Below are positions 28,666 to 38,348 of a stretch of DNA of 64,000 nt, in pieces (positions within the stretch are counted from its first letter, which is position 1; each line of letters begins with the position of its first letter). Where the stretch lies: assembly GCA_002689655.1 (NCBI GenBank), contig NZHC01000138.1, positions 35,792 to 99,791 on the forward strand, written 5' to 3'. The DNA is from Rhodopirellula sp. (GTDB taxonomy: Bacteria; Planctomycetota; Planctomycetia; Pirellulales; Pirellulaceae). The translations under genes were made by a program, and so were the position numbers. The notes beneath the pieces were generated by a model. That model did not search any database, was not told where the DNA came from, and saw only the letters and a list, made by a program, of their open reading frames with translations.

Positions 28666-30048
28666 TCAAATCAAGACGTCAAGCGTTCCCGTGCTGTCAG
28701 CGAAACGATCCGTTTCAACACCAAGCTGTCGCAACATCGTGACAAACACGTTGGACAGTGGAAGGTCTTCGCGTGTGATCTCTTTCTGCCACGGTTCTTG
28801 GCCCCCGCTCCAATGCCCACCCTGCGGGCTGCCCCCTGCGTGGTTGATGTATTGCCCGTGCTTGAACCCCATATTGCTGCCACCAGCCAAGATGAGGGGG
28901 TAATTTCTGGAGAGGTGAAAAGCACTGGAGGCGGAACCGTACAACAGCAGTGTGTTATCCAGCATACTACCCACGCCAGCTGGTTCAGGCGTGTCGCGGA
29001 GTCTTGTCGCAAACCGCCCAAACTCCTGATTCAAAAACTGGCAATAGATTCCAAAATTCTTCCAGCCGTTCTCTTTTTTGGTGTCATGGGAAAGCGCGTG
29101 CGACAAGTTAAAACCAACCGCACGTGCCAAATAGTCACTCTGCCCCACACCATTTTCACGACCGATCTGGTAGGTCGCAACACGCGTCGAATCAGTTTGG
29201 TACGCCAAATAGATCAACTCGAACATGGTTTGCAGATACAATCGTGGGTCACTCGGAGTGACTTCAAGATTGAGGTGGTCAACATCAACTTTCGGCAGCG
29301 GTGTATTGATCCAACGCTTTGCCTTCTCAACCTTGATCTCCGTCTGCCTCACGGCCTCAAGATATTCATCGAGCCGCAGTTTGTCGTTGGCTGAAAGGTC
29401 GCTCCGCAATGATCGGGCATCCGCCAATAACTGATCCAAAGCACTCTTAGTGAACGCCAACCGCTTTGCAGCATCACCATCCGCCTTGACGAATAGCATG
29501 TCAAAAATTCGCTTGGGACGATGCTGCGCTGGGATCGCACGTCCATTGCGGTCAAACGACAACGTGTGTGCTCCGCGAGCGGTCCCTGTTCCACCATCAG
29601 TTGACATCACCAAGGATGCGAAACGTGTTTGACTGCCGACGTGTTCCGCATACTCCTGATCGAGCGAGATGGTGTTCTTATAGTCCATATCGCCACCACC
29701 CGTCGCTGCGGCCGTCAGAAACTGATCCGCGTTGTTATGCCCGTGCACGATACGGCCATGAGGATGCGAAAATCCGGAAAGCACGGTCATTTGGGCCCGC
29801 AAAGGCTTTAGGTGTTCAAAGCACTTCGTGAATTCAAACTCAGTCCCATCTCCATGCGGAAACCATGACCAGTTCTTGTACGCCGGATCCTCTGCCAGCG
29901 GCATCGGGACTCCATCAGGAAAGTAGAAACAGCCGAGCCGGCGCGGATTCTCGTCACTCACTTGTCCAACTCCGGTGGAAGCGAACAGTGGCAGTGACAA
30001 CGCTATACCCGTACCGCGAAGAAAACGTCGGCGGTCCAAAGTGTTCAA
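28666..30048 (-). CDS. DUF1552 family exported protein
   Basis: A second HXXSHH/DUF1552 protein of 460 residues. The N-terminus LDRRRFLRGTGIALSLPLF is a twin-arginine signal. Family blocks are FPDGVPMP, WFPHGDG, VLSGFSHPHG, ISLDQ, LSFDRNGRAIP, YQTDSTR, the histidine block HALSHDTK, and GGSNMGFKHG near the end. It follows the DUF1592 cytochrome by 123 bases on the same strand, so the two are probably co-transcribed. Function is unknown. Confidence 0.9.
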   Translation of the reverse strand: MNTLDRRRFLRGTGIALSLPLFASTGVGQVSDENPRRLGCFYFPDGVPMPLAEDPAYKNWSWFPHGDGTEFEFTKCFEHLKPLRAQMTVLSGFSHPHGRIVHGHNNADQFLTAAATGGGDMDYKNTISLDQEYAEHVGSQTRFASLVMSTDGGTGTARGAHTLSFDRNGRAIPAQHRPKRIFDMLFVKADGDAAKRLAFTKSALDQLLADARSLRSDLSANDKLRLDEYLEAVRQTEIKVEKAKRWINTPLPKVDVDHLNLEVTPSDPRLYLQTMFELIYLAYQTDSTRVATYQIGRENGVGQSDYLARAVGFNLSHALSHDTKKENGWKNFGIYCQFLNQEFGRFATRLRDTPEPAGVGSMLDNTLLLYGSASSAFHLSRNYPLILAGGSNMGFKHGQYINHAGGSPQGGHWSGGQEPWQKEITREDLPLSNVFVTMLRQLGVETDRFADSTGTLDVLI

Positions 30049-30171
30049 TTTAGTGGCGATGGGAACTTACTCTTTCGATTGGAATGACGTTATCTTAACT
30101 ATGGTGGGACACGAACGGGGAACATCTGAATTCATTACCGGCACGCAAAGTGGTGCCGAGCTTATTGGAAA

Positions 30172-32919
30172 TCATGGTTGGCGAAACAGAGAGCTGGTGA
30201 CAATCAACTTCACCAGATCAGCAAGCCCATCATCCTTCTTACGAAGCGAGGACGCGATCTGATCAATGCTGCTATGATCGGCAAAGGTCAACGGCCTGCC
30301 GACGGCATAAGCTGACATTTTATAGGTCAGCGCCCGCACAAACTGATCCTGTCGATTTTCCAACAGAAATCTCTTCAGCCCGTCCATCCCTTTCAATTCC
30401 TGTTCATTGAAAAGTCGGCTGGATGCATCTACTGCTTTACCTTGAATCTGGTTTCTCCAGCGGCCAAGCGCATCATAGTTCTCGAATGCGATTCCCCACG
30501 GATCAATCTTTGCATGACAAGACATGCAGGCAGCCTGATTCCGATGATCCGCCAGCTGCTCCTTCAGACTCAGCTTGGCGATCTCAGGATCAGCCAAATC
30601 AATCTCCGGCACAGCGGGTGGCGGTGGCGGTGGCGGATCGTTGAGTATTTTTTCCAACAACCAGATTCCCCGTTTGAGTGGATGAGAATCAGTACCCGCT
30701 GAGTTCATGGTCAACAAACCGGCTTGAGTCAAAACACCACCCCGCCGCTGACCCAAATCAAGTGAAACTCTTCGAAACTGATTCCCAGAGACATCCTTTA
30801 TGCCATAGTGCCGAGCCAAAACTTCATTGACGACGGTATAGTCAGAATGGATAAAGTCGAGAACACTGCCATTGGACTCCAAAATCTCCTGAAAGAACGC
30901 CACAGGCTCAAGCGACATTGCTTCTTTCAGGGCGGGCGTGAACTGGGGCTTGGTCTTTCGATCAATGTCCAGATAATCCAATGTCTGCAGCCCCAGCCAT
31001 TGCTGCACGAATTGTTCTGTAAAACGCCCGACCCGGGGATCACCTAACAATCGTGAAACCTGCTGATTGAGAACCCCGTCATCTCCGAGTTTCTGATTCA
31101 TCGCCAGTGTCAACAATTCTTCATCAGGCACACTGCACCACAAGAACATCGACAATCGCGTTGCCAAGTCAACGTCCGAAAGAGACGAATCACCAACCTC
31201 CGCTCCCTTTTGGTCAAACACGCCCCCATGCGTCAGGTAAAGAAAGTGAGGTGATGACAAAATCGAAGCAAGCACTTCGATCACTGCCTCCTCCAACCCA
31301 TCGCAGCTCGGGCGGATCGATTTGAAAAAATCCATTTTCAAGTCAATTTCTTCTTCTGCCACCTCACGTCTCCATGCCTTTGTCATGAAAGCAGACGCAA
31401 CTTCGCGAACGTACGAACTCTCCTCATCAGGATCATCGCTTTCGAAAAGAATGTTTGAATAAGAGGGTGGCGGCCAAACGTCGTACACTGGCGTCGAAAC
31501 CTGCACGTGATCGATCTGAATGTCACCTTGCGATACCGAGCTGTTGTAGAACCGAATGTATTCGGATGGATTGGGCATCGCACCCATTTTCGTCACGTTC
31601 CGCACGGAATTGCGAGGGTAGATCTCACCCAACGGCACCTCCCACTCGTAAACGCCGGGATGCTCTGGATCTGCGATGATCTCCTTATCTTTTGAACTGA
31701 CACGCAACAGCGCACGCCCTTCATTGCTGGCTCGCCAGCCAAACTGCAGTTGCAAACTTGGGATCTGATCTCCTGCTTCCGGTCCTCTGGAAGCACGCAC
31801 CCGAACCCGCATCATTCCCTCATTGGGAACTTGATCTCCAAGTTCAATGATCAAACCTTGGCCGCGTGGCACGACTGCGACATCAGCAAAATGGGAAGGG
31901 AAGGCTCCGATCTGAGCAACTGGGCGATGTGCATACTTTGCACCGTAATATGCCCAGCTCGAACGAGCGGTTTGACCGGTCACCAGGTTCCGGTAATAGG
32001 TGCCGCCATGAGGTTGTTTGAAACTGTTCCTCAACCGCTCCAATTCTTTCTCTAGCTTGACAGGATCGTCAACTAATTTTTCACGGGCTTTCTCAAGCTG
32101 CTCTTTCTGCTTAGGCCATTCAATCGCCGACGCCTGCTTCATTGAAACGGACCAGTGCAGAGTCTTGGGGCGAGCACCCGCAGGCATTGCGCGACCTAGG
32201 GCTTTTCTCGCAGTGGCGCGGTAGGTATCAAGTTGCATACCAGTGATATGCAACAACTCGGAACTGTTCTGGAAACCATCCACCGACGTGGCTTCAGGAG
32301 GCAAGTCTTTTGCGAAATCCCAAGGTAATTCGAGAAGGTCCTGCAAAGCGTAGTTGTACTCGTAACGCGTCATTCTACGAAATGAGGATCCACCACGCTC
32401 GGCGCGTCGCACCGCAGACGCGACCTGGATTTCTGACGACAGCCACTCCACAAGTCGAACGCGTTCCGCTGGAACTAACGGTGCTGCGTCAGGCGGTGGC
32501 ATTTCCCCGTTGTTCAAGACAGCCAGAACTTCCAACCACCAGCTGATATCCTTACCTGCTTGCAAGTTCGGGTCCAGCGTATCTATCCGTAGATTACCTT
32601 CCTGATTTTCCGGACCATGGCAGTCCAAGCACGCACGTTTAAGCGTCGGCAACACATCCCGATTGAATTGTTCAAGCTTTGGCTTTGGCGTCTGAATTCC
32701 CAGTCGTTTCACGTCGCCAGAAAGATAACGAGACCGTTTGGCGCCTGAATTTTTGAGTTCTTCGTACGAGGGTTGCTGATCATGCCCAAGTGCTGAGGCT
32801 GCATTCACGATTAACGCATCTTCATCGCCTTGAACGCGAGAGAAGGAGAAAATGGTGGTTGCCAATAACATCGAAAAAAAGCAACACAGCACACCGGAAC
32901 GTAGGCTAAAGCTTGGCAT
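30172..32919 (-). CDS. DUF1592-type planctomycete cytochrome c protein
   Basis: About 915 residues with the same domain order as its paralogue at 18703. The ATG at 32919 gives a signal peptide (VLCCFFSMLLATTIF); a TTG at 32961 is an alternative. The first heme motif is CLDCHGPE, DUF1587 is FRRMTRYEYNYALQDLL, the poly-Pro linker is NDPPPPPPP, and the second heme motif is CMSCHAKIDPWGIAFENY. Compared with the first copy it has a charged insertion (KEQLEKAREKLVDD region) that may form a short coiled coil. It is divergent from the PQQ propeller gene and lies upstream of DUF1552. Confidence 0.9.
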   Translation of the reverse strand: MPSFSLRSGVLCCFFSMLLATTIFSFSRVQGDEDALIVNAASALGHDQQPSYEELKNSGAKRSRYLSGDVKRLGIQTPKPKLEQFNRDVLPTLKRACLDCHGPENQEGNLRIDTLDPNLQAGKDISWWLEVLAVLNNGEMPPPDAAPLVPAERVRLVEWLSSEIQVASAVRRAERGGSSFRRMTRYEYNYALQDLLELPWDFAKDLPPEATSVDGFQNSSELLHITGMQLDTYRATARKALGRAMPAGARPKTLHWSVSMKQASAIEWPKQKEQLEKAREKLVDDPVKLEKELERLRNSFKQPHGGTYYRNLVTGQTARSSWAYYGAKYAHRPVAQIGAFPSHFADVAVVPRGQGLIIELGDQVPNEGMMRVRVRASRGPEAGDQIPSLQLQFGWRASNEGRALLRVSSKDKEIIADPEHPGVYEWEVPLGEIYPRNSVRNVTKMGAMPNPSEYIRFYNSSVSQGDIQIDHVQVSTPVYDVWPPPSYSNILFESDDPDEESSYVREVASAFMTKAWRREVAEEEIDLKMDFFKSIRPSCDGLEEAVIEVLASILSSPHFLYLTHGGVFDQKGAEVGDSSLSDVDLATRLSMFLWCSVPDEELLTLAMNQKLGDDGVLNQQVSRLLGDPRVGRFTEQFVQQWLGLQTLDYLDIDRKTKPQFTPALKEAMSLEPVAFFQEILESNGSVLDFIHSDYTVVNEVLARHYGIKDVSGNQFRRVSLDLGQRRGGVLTQAGLLTMNSAGTDSHPLKRGIWLLEKILNDPPPPPPPAVPEIDLADPEIAKLSLKEQLADHRNQAACMSCHAKIDPWGIAFENYDALGRWRNQIQGKAVDASSRLFNEQELKGMDGLKRFLLENRQDQFVRALTYKMSAYAVGRPLTFADHSSIDQIASSLRKKDDGLADLVKLIVTSSLFRQP

Positions 32920-33129
32920 ATTAAAAATGGTGGGAAACACGCCGGAAGGGAAGGCAATCAATACGCTCCAAGTATAGCAGGACGGACAGAAAGTGGCGTT
33001 GCTGATACGTATCAGCCAGCTTTTACCGGGTCCAGACGATTTTTACTGCCAGTGCCTGTCGGGTTCGATTCACCCCGTGCTACATCTCGTTACACTATTG
33101 GCGTGTTCTTCGCCACCACATCGCCACTT

Positions 33130-33133
33130 GGAG
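33130..33133 (+). promoter_or_regulatory. Shine-Dalgarno site of the PQQ propeller gene
   Basis: GGAG stands 9 bases before the ATG at 33143. It decides the start of the next gene, whose open frame extends back to a GTG at 32993 without export character. Confidence 0.6.
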
Positions 33134-33142
33134 TTTCTCAGG

Positions 33143-36100
33143 ATGACTACATCCCGCCTTGTGCTGCCCACCTACGTTTTGTTGCTATCCTCGTCCCTTG
33201 CCATCGGACAGGTGGTAACCGCCACTCCGGACACGGTAACCGCCCAACCGGTGGAAGATTCTTCTGTTAGAAACGATGCGAATGCTGTGGCTGCCTCTGG
33301 CTTGCAGGGGGGACTTGTGGTTCAACTAGGCAGCAGCGACGTCGCGACCGCCACGGAACTAAGCAAAACAGGCCGTTATCTGTTTCACGTGCTGGATACA
33401 AACGCCAAGAACATCAGCGCGGCCCAAAAAGAGATTCATAAGCACGGCCACTATGGGTTGTCATGGGCCGAACAGACGAAGAATCCAAATCGTCTCCCCT
33501 ACGCTGAGAATGTTGTCAACCTGATCATCATTCGTGATTACAGCATTCCCGCGGCAGAACTGCTTAGAGTCTTGACGCCGGGTGGTGCGATTGTCGTCGC
33601 CGATCCTGAACTGATGCCAACAGAGGCCCTGTCTCACATTGAAATTGACACACCGCGGAAGCAGGGGAAGTACATCGTTGCACTTAAACGCTGGCCGATG
33701 GCCATGGATGTCTGGTCACACCCAAGACATGCAGCCGATGGAAATGCCGTATCGAACGATACTCTGGTGGGGCCCCCCGAACGAGTACGCTGGATCGCGG
33801 CGGCGACCTCCGAGGTGGAAGGGATGGTGACGGCAGGGGGGCGTAATTTTTATGGTGGGATCTTGGCACGCGACAGTTTCAATGGGCTGCGTCTTTGGCA
33901 TCGCAACCTTGCAAAGAGTGAAGAAAACAACCCAGCTGACTTCGTTTTACCTCGGCTACCCAGCAACGGTTCGCGGCCCATTGCATCACAGCAGCATCTA
34001 TTTGCCCTCGTCAAAGGGCGCCCTGTCACTCTTGATGCGGCAACAGGGGAAGTGATCGCTCAATGGAGTGACATGACTTCGGTGACAAATCTGCTCCATG
34101 ATGGAAACCGGGTCATCGCGACCGATGCCAACACAGTACGAGCGATCGATCCAACCACGGGAAAAGAGTTCTGGCAAGTCAAAGTAGCGGAACCACGCAA
34201 CGTGGTCACTGATGGTCAAACGATTGCCCTGATCGCGGGACGCGTCAAGCGTGGCGAGAAGGCGGTCGCGATGGCACTTGAAGCTGACACAGGCGATCTG
34301 CGTTGGCAACGCGATGATTACACGTGGTTAACACTGACAACCCGAACCGTGCTTGCGAAAGGCCAGTTGGTGTTCGAAGTCTCAACGCTCAACGACCATG
34401 ATGCTGGCAATGGCATTCATGTCGTTAGCGCCACGACGGGTGAACCGCAATGGTCCAAAGACTTCCCACCGGGTATGAATCATGCGCGTCAGGCACGTGC
34501 CATGTTTCTTGAAGATGACCTGTGGATTCTGCACGGCGGCAAGATCAATACCGCGAATGAAGATAAGCGTGAGCGAAGCCCCACCGAAGTCTCGGCTCTT
34601 GATCCGCTGACAGGAGAGGTTCGAAAAACCTACCCTGCTGGCATGGCACACTGCTTTCCTCCGGTTTGCACACCCAACTATATATTCGCTGGTGAACTAG
34701 ATATGACCAATCTGAATTCCGGAGAAGTGGTCGCCAATCGCATCACCAAGGCGAACTGCTCGCGTGAGAGCGGATGGATTCCCGCGAACGGCCTTGTCTA
34801 CACGACCCCGAAACACTGCACTTGTTGGCCCATGCTGCGTGGTTTTGTTGCGATGGCGCCCGCACCACTGACGCCCCGCAATGGCCTTAGCATCGCCAGC
34901 CTGCCAATCAGCGAACTGGAGTTTCCTCTTGAAAGGGGCTCAGGAAAATCAGACCCCAATGCCGCTAACACAGAACCCGATGATTGGCCTTTGTATCGCA
35001 GCGATCGGTGGCGAAGTGCAAGCAGTTCAGCATCTGGCCCTGCGTCGCTGAAGAAGCGTTGGGCAACTGCACTACAACGGGAAATCGCGGAAGACAAAAA
35101 GATGACGGGACCGATTTTGCACGACTGGTCAGAAAACCCGGTCATCAAGAGCCCTTTAAGCGCGCCGACAGTCGCAGGCGGGATGGCCTACGTGACACGT
35201 CCCAATGCTCATGAATTGATTGCATTGAATACTGATACGGGTGAGGTCCGCTGGCGATTTACAGCGAACGGTCGACTGGACACGCCCCCTGCGCTCTACC
35301 GCGATCTGTGCCTGTTTGGCACGGCAACCGGTTGGGTTTATGCGCTCCGTGCAGACGATGGAGAAATGGTATGGCGAATGCGAGCGGCTCCGTCTGATGA
35401 ACGCATCGTCGCCTACGGACAAGTCGAATCACCGTGGCCCGTCCCCGGGGCAATCCTGGTTGTTGATGACATCGCCTACTTCGCCGCAGGGCGACAACCA
35501 CTGGCCGATGGTGGAATTCTCGTTTTTGCGGTCAATCCTCACACGGGAGAACGCCATTGGGTGCAACGCATCGACAGTGTTCCGCAAAAAGGTTTCTACG
35601 AAAACTCTGGTCTTGAGTTTGATCCATTTGACATCCTTCATGCTGAGGGTGACGGAATCGCCATGTCGCGATGGATCATCTCGGGCGATGGCAAGAAAGT
35701 CGACGTCGATAAGTGGAATGCCTTCGCAAAACTGAACACTGGTGCGGGCGAAGTGTGGATACCTCGAGGAAGCTGGACTTATGGTGCACGACACCAAGAC
35801 CGCTTCCGCGGTGAAGCCGAACGCCGCCCCCTGACGGTCTTTCGCGACAACAACGTCTTCAGTTCGCTGGACGGCAACACCAGTGTTTTCCGACGTGAAT
35901 TCAACCTTGCCGAGGGTGACGAATTCAATAGCAAATGGATTACCGGCTGGGAGGCCGTAAGAACAGCCAAATCTGGCGGAAAACCGTACCGAAATCATCG
36001 AATCGCAAAAAATGCCCTGTGGACCAAAGACCCATTTGCCAAGGACGAGAAGATTCAGGAGGAGCCCAAATACGGAACTCAGCTACACAATGAAATCCAC

Positions 36101-36298
36101 GCCATGGCACTTGCTTCCAATGGCAAACTTTATGTCGTTCACCAAGATGGTCGACTCAAAGTTGTGTCGACCGAAACAGGTTATGTCGTGGATGAAACGA
36201 CCATTCCTGCCCCTGCATGGGATGGCCTTGCCATCGCTGAAGGGCGACTGTACCTGACCACGAACACGGGTGAGTTGATCTGCTTAGGAGAGGAATAA
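33143..36298 (+). CDS. Secreted PQQ-type propeller with methyltransferase-like N-terminal domain
   Basis: About 1,051 residues. A signal peptide (LVLPTYVLLLSSSLAIG) is followed at about residues 50-175 by a Rossmann-methyltransferase-like region: a glycine-loop position reading VVQLGSSD, then LPYAENVVNLIIIRDY, then LLRVLTPGGAIVVAD. The SAM-binding glycine motif is degenerate. The remainder is a BamB/PQQ-type beta-propeller with repeats such as LIALNTDTGEVRWRF, ALDPLTGEVRKTYP and VTLDAATGEVIAQW, and conserved Cys in the middle (HCFPPVCTPNY, CTCWPML). Start chosen on GGAG and signal peptide. It is divergent from the DUF1592 gene. Enzyme activity, cofactor and substrate are not known. Confidence 0.85.
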   Translation: MTTSRLVLPTYVLLLSSSLAIGQVVTATPDTVTAQPVEDSSVRNDANAVAASGLQGGLVVQLGSSDVATATELSKTGRYLFHVLDTNAKNISAAQKEIHKHGHYGLSWAEQTKNPNRLPYAENVVNLIIIRDYSIPAAELLRVLTPGGAIVVADPELMPTEALSHIEIDTPRKQGKYIVALKRWPMAMDVWSHPRHAADGNAVSNDTLVGPPERVRWIAAATSEVEGMVTAGGRNFYGGILARDSFNGLRLWHRNLAKSEENNPADFVLPRLPSNGSRPIASQQHLFALVKGRPVTLDAATGEVIAQWSDMTSVTNLLHDGNRVIATDANTVRAIDPTTGKEFWQVKVAEPRNVVTDGQTIALIAGRVKRGEKAVAMALEADTGDLRWQRDDYTWLTLTTRTVLAKGQLVFEVSTLNDHDAGNGIHVVSATTGEPQWSKDFPPGMNHARQARAMFLEDDLWILHGGKINTANEDKRERSPTEVSALDPLTGEVRKTYPAGMAHCFPPVCTPNYIFAGELDMTNLNSGEVVANRITKANCSRESGWIPANGLVYTTPKHCTCWPMLRGFVAMAPAPLTPRNGLSIASLPISELEFPLERGSGKSDPNAANTEPDDWPLYRSDRWRSASSSASGPASLKKRWATALQREIAEDKKMTGPILHDWSENPVIKSPLSAPTVAGGMAYVTRPNAHELIALNTDTGEVRWRFTANGRLDTPPALYRDLCLFGTATGWVYALRADDGEMVWRMRAAPSDERIVAYGQVESPWPVPGAILVVDDIAYFAAGRQPLADGGILVFAVNPHTGERHWVQRIDSVPQKGFYENSGLEFDPFDILHAEGDGIAMSRWIISGDGKKVDVDKWNAFAKLNTGAGEVWIPRGSWTYGARHQDRFRGEAERRPLTVFRDNNVFSSLDGNTSVFRREFNLAEGDEFNSKWITGWEAVRTAKSGGKPYRNHRIAKNALWTKDPFAKDEKIQEEPKYGTQLHNEIHAMALASNGKLYVVHQDGRLKVVSTETGYVVDETTIPAPAWDGLAIAEGRLYLTTNTGELICLGEE

Positions 36299-36378
36299 TA
36301 TCCATTCGTGAAACGCCGTGGTCTCATAGCACAACACCTCTTGGAAGGCTCTCATGAAAGCCTTCCAACACCTCCGCA

Positions 36379-37134
36379 TTGCCTCCTGAATTGAACCACT
36401 CAACAACACCATCGGATCGCACTTGGCCACTTCCCACAGCATCATGGATCATGCGCATGACATGGTCAGAACTGTTGTTCGCTCATTGGCGCGTCGAGCC
36501 TGATTTGGTTCGCAAACACCTACCGAAGGGGCTTGAACTTGACACGCACCAGGGGTCGGCATGGGTCGGAGTCGTGCCATTTCTCATGTCTGATGTTGCC
36601 CCGCGCGGTTGTCCTGCAATGCCGGTGCTCAGCAAATTCCTTGAACTCAATGTCAGAACCTATGTCACCAAAGACGGCAAGCCCGGTGTTTGGTTCTTCT
36701 CCCTTGACGCAGCCAGTCCGATTGCTGTCCGTGCCGCCAGAGCGACGTTCAATCTCCCGTACATGAACGCAAGGATGTCCTTGAAGCAACAGCGAGAATC
36801 CTCGGCGATTCACTACGCATCACTGCGGACCCATCGTGACGAACCCGCGGCCCAATTCAACGGTAGCTATCAACCAGTTGGAGAGCGATTCCAAGCGCAG
36901 CCAGCCACCTTGGAACACTGGCTGACGGCAAGATACTGCCTTTACAGTGCAAATAAAAAAGGTGAGCTGTTTCGAGGTGAAATCAATCATCGTCCTTGGA
37001 CGCTTCGCAACGCAGAACATGAAATCCAACAAAACACGATGGGGGATCCCTACGGATTTGATTTTACTGCGATCCCTAGCCTGCTCTACGCTGACGTGAT
37101 ACGCGTCCAAGCTTGGTGGCCAACACGCTGCTGA
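36379..37134 (+). CDS. YqjF/DUF2071 family protein
   Basis: About 251 residues matching the YqjF-like DUF2071 family: the N-terminal MRMTWSELLFAHWRV block, HLPKGLELDTHQGSAWVGVVPF, LNVRTYVTKDGKPGVWFFSLDA, and LTARYCLYS in the middle. The family has an unknown role. Because the typical family start includes the WPLPTASWIM segment, translation must begin upstream of the first ATG, at one of the TTG codons (36379 or 36391); I use 36379. It follows the propeller gene by 80 bases in the same direction. No signal peptide, so probably cytoplasmic. Confidence 0.82.
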   Translation: MPPELNHSTTPSDRTWPLPTASWIMRMTWSELLFAHWRVEPDLVRKHLPKGLELDTHQGSAWVGVVPFLMSDVAPRGCPAMPVLSKFLELNVRTYVTKDGKPGVWFFSLDAASPIAVRAARATFNLPYMNARMSLKQQRESSAIHYASLRTHRDEPAAQFNGSYQPVGERFQAQPATLEHWLTARYCLYSANKKGELFRGEINHRPWTLRNAEHEIQQNTMGDPYGFDFTAIPSLLYADVIRVQAWWPTRC

Positions 37135-37271
37135 TAATGCGAGATTGACAATGCCTACTTCTGACTCTGCTCCATCAGGAACCCTTCAAAAACAAACTCA
37201 GTAAACTGGGTGCCTGATGTGAATAAAACTAGTTTTTCACGCGTGCTCGTGCTCGAATCGCTTCGTAAAAA

Positions 37272-37463
37272 TCAATATCTCGATCCTTTTTCGCTGGAGA
37301 CGGAAATGAAGATGAATGAGTGTTCAGTCTCAACCGTGATGATACTGTCTCCAAGAAACGACTCATCACGCTCAAATTCCAGCACCTATATGGCAGCATA
37401 TTCGATGGCCATCATGGGAGGCTCACCCTTGGGATCGTAAATCACAACTTTCTGATCGCTCAC
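37272..37463 (-). pseudogene. Small gene interrupted by an amber codon
   Basis: From the GTG at 37461-37463 the minus strand reads 25 residues starting SDQKVVIYDPKGEPPM, then TAG (37386-37388), then 36 further residues in the same frame (VLEFERDESFLGDS and on) to a TGA at 37272-37274. A G-rich Shine-Dalgarno tract (AGAGGGGGGG) stands about 7 bases upstream of the GTG. Both parts have normal protein composition, and a single base change from Tyr (TAC/TAT) to TAG would explain the break. It may be a pseudogene, or the short 25-residue product may be the whole gene. Confidence 0.4.
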
Positions 37464-37505
37464 ATAAGCGCCCCCCCCTCTGCTCTCCCGCTGGATCCTG
37501 AAACA

Positions 37506-37682
37506 TTGAAGGCGACTGATGACAAGGGAATCCGTGTGCGTCCCGAGCATATCGATGAAGCATTACAACAATTCGGGGATGATATTGCAGATTATGAATA
37601 CAGCCAGCAATTCCCGCTCGGTGTGAAGCCCCCCGAACTGCGGACGAACTTTTGGCAGAAAGCCGACACTGACCATGAGTGA
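37506..37682 (+). CDS. Short coding-like fragment, unknown
   Basis: Starting from a TTG at 37506 the plus strand encodes about 58 residues (KATDDKGIRVRPEHIDEAL, later FPLGVKPPELRTNFW). The composition looks like real protein, but there is no convincing start signal and no recognised family. It may be the remnant of a C-terminus. Confidence 0.25.
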   Translation: MKATDDKGIRVRPEHIDEALQQFGDDIADYEYSQQFPLGVKPPELRTNFWQKADTDHE

Positions 37683-37806
37683 CAACACCACACCCACCAT
37701 CACAATTGCATCGCGATTCATGCACCAGGCCACAAAACCACGACAGCTTCGATCAGAATACGTTTGAGTTTAACGGCAGCCAAGAAATCCGTCGCAGCTG
37801 CCGGAA

Positions 37807-37830
37807 TGACTACCAACCGATTGGTAGTCA
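37807..37830. terminator. Perfect hairpin downstream of the lipoprotein gene
   Basis: TGACTACCAA-CCGA-TTGGTAGTCA forms a 10-bp stem with a 4-base loop. On the plus strand it is followed by AAGGTTTTT. It lies about 87 bases beyond the stop of the minus-strand lipoprotein gene. It could be a terminator or a protein-binding palindrome. Confidence 0.45.
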
Positions 37831-37916
37831 AGGTTTTTGGATTGCAGAGGGAAGACTCGCCTAGACCGCCCAAAGAAAGGCAACGCGTTGAATGTAACGC
37901 GATCCCTGGTGCCTGG

Positions 37917-38348
37917 TCACTGGTCAGCATCGGCTGGCACTACAATTTCGACCCGCTTCGCCTGATTGGGTGCAATGTCGACTTTGAGACCGCTGGTATA
38001 GTAATCGGCATACCGTCGGGGAACGGTGTTCCCATGTGTATGAGCTTCGAGAGCCAAGTCCTCAGTGAGGACAATTTGAACGACGACTACCTCGTACACT
38101 CCGGTGGGTAGACCGACAACACCGTCCAGACTGGTGGGCTGGAACATTCCCTGAGGATCGATCCGGCTGGCGAAGCGTGCTTTATCACTCAGCCTACGAA
38201 ACTCGATACTGCCGGATGTGACCGGCGTCCCATCATCAAACCGAACGACGCCCGACGTTGGACCAACGGATTTACCACAACCCAAGATCGCAAGCAATAT
38301 AGTGGCTCCAAACAGAAGCCCCCACTTTGTTCCATCGAACTTGATCAC
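37917..38348 (-). CDS. Small lipoprotein with carboxypeptidase-regulatory-like fold
   Basis: A 143-residue lipoprotein. A hydrophobic stretch (LLFGATILLAIL) ends in the lipobox L-G-C at residues 22-24. The mature part (GVVRFDDGTPVTSGSIEF, GLPTGVYEVVV, VPRRYADYYTSGL) resembles the small carboxypeptidase-regulatory-like or transthyretin-like proteins that planctomycetes encode next to DUF1559 prepilins. Its ATG overlaps the TGA of the DUF1559 gene (ATGA), so translation is probably coupled. Function is unknown. Confidence 0.82.
   Translation of the reverse strand: MIKFDGTKWGLLFGATILLAILGCGKSVGPTSGVVRFDDGTPVTSGSIEFRRLSDKARFASRIDPQGMFQPTSLDGVVGLPTGVYEVVVVQIVLTEDLALEAHTHGNTVPRRYADYYTSGLKVDIAPNQAKRVEIVVPADADQ

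Larger units (their letters stand above)
37135..37916. other. Degraded or low-coding region
   Basis: A 780-base stretch without an intact recognised gene. It holds an amber-interrupted small reading frame on the minus strand (37272-37463), a coding-like fragment on the plus strand (37506-37682), and a perfect 10-bp inverted repeat (37807-37830). The mixture of partial coding signals on both strands suggests gene decay. Confidence 0.45.

Noticed and set aside
28798..29394. 198-residue plus-strand ORF
   Set aside because: It lies fully inside the minus-strand DUF1552 gene, whose family motifs are unmistakable.
35429..35998. 189-residue minus-strand ORF
   Set aside because: It is the antisense shadow of the PQQ propeller gene, which shows intact propeller motifs here.
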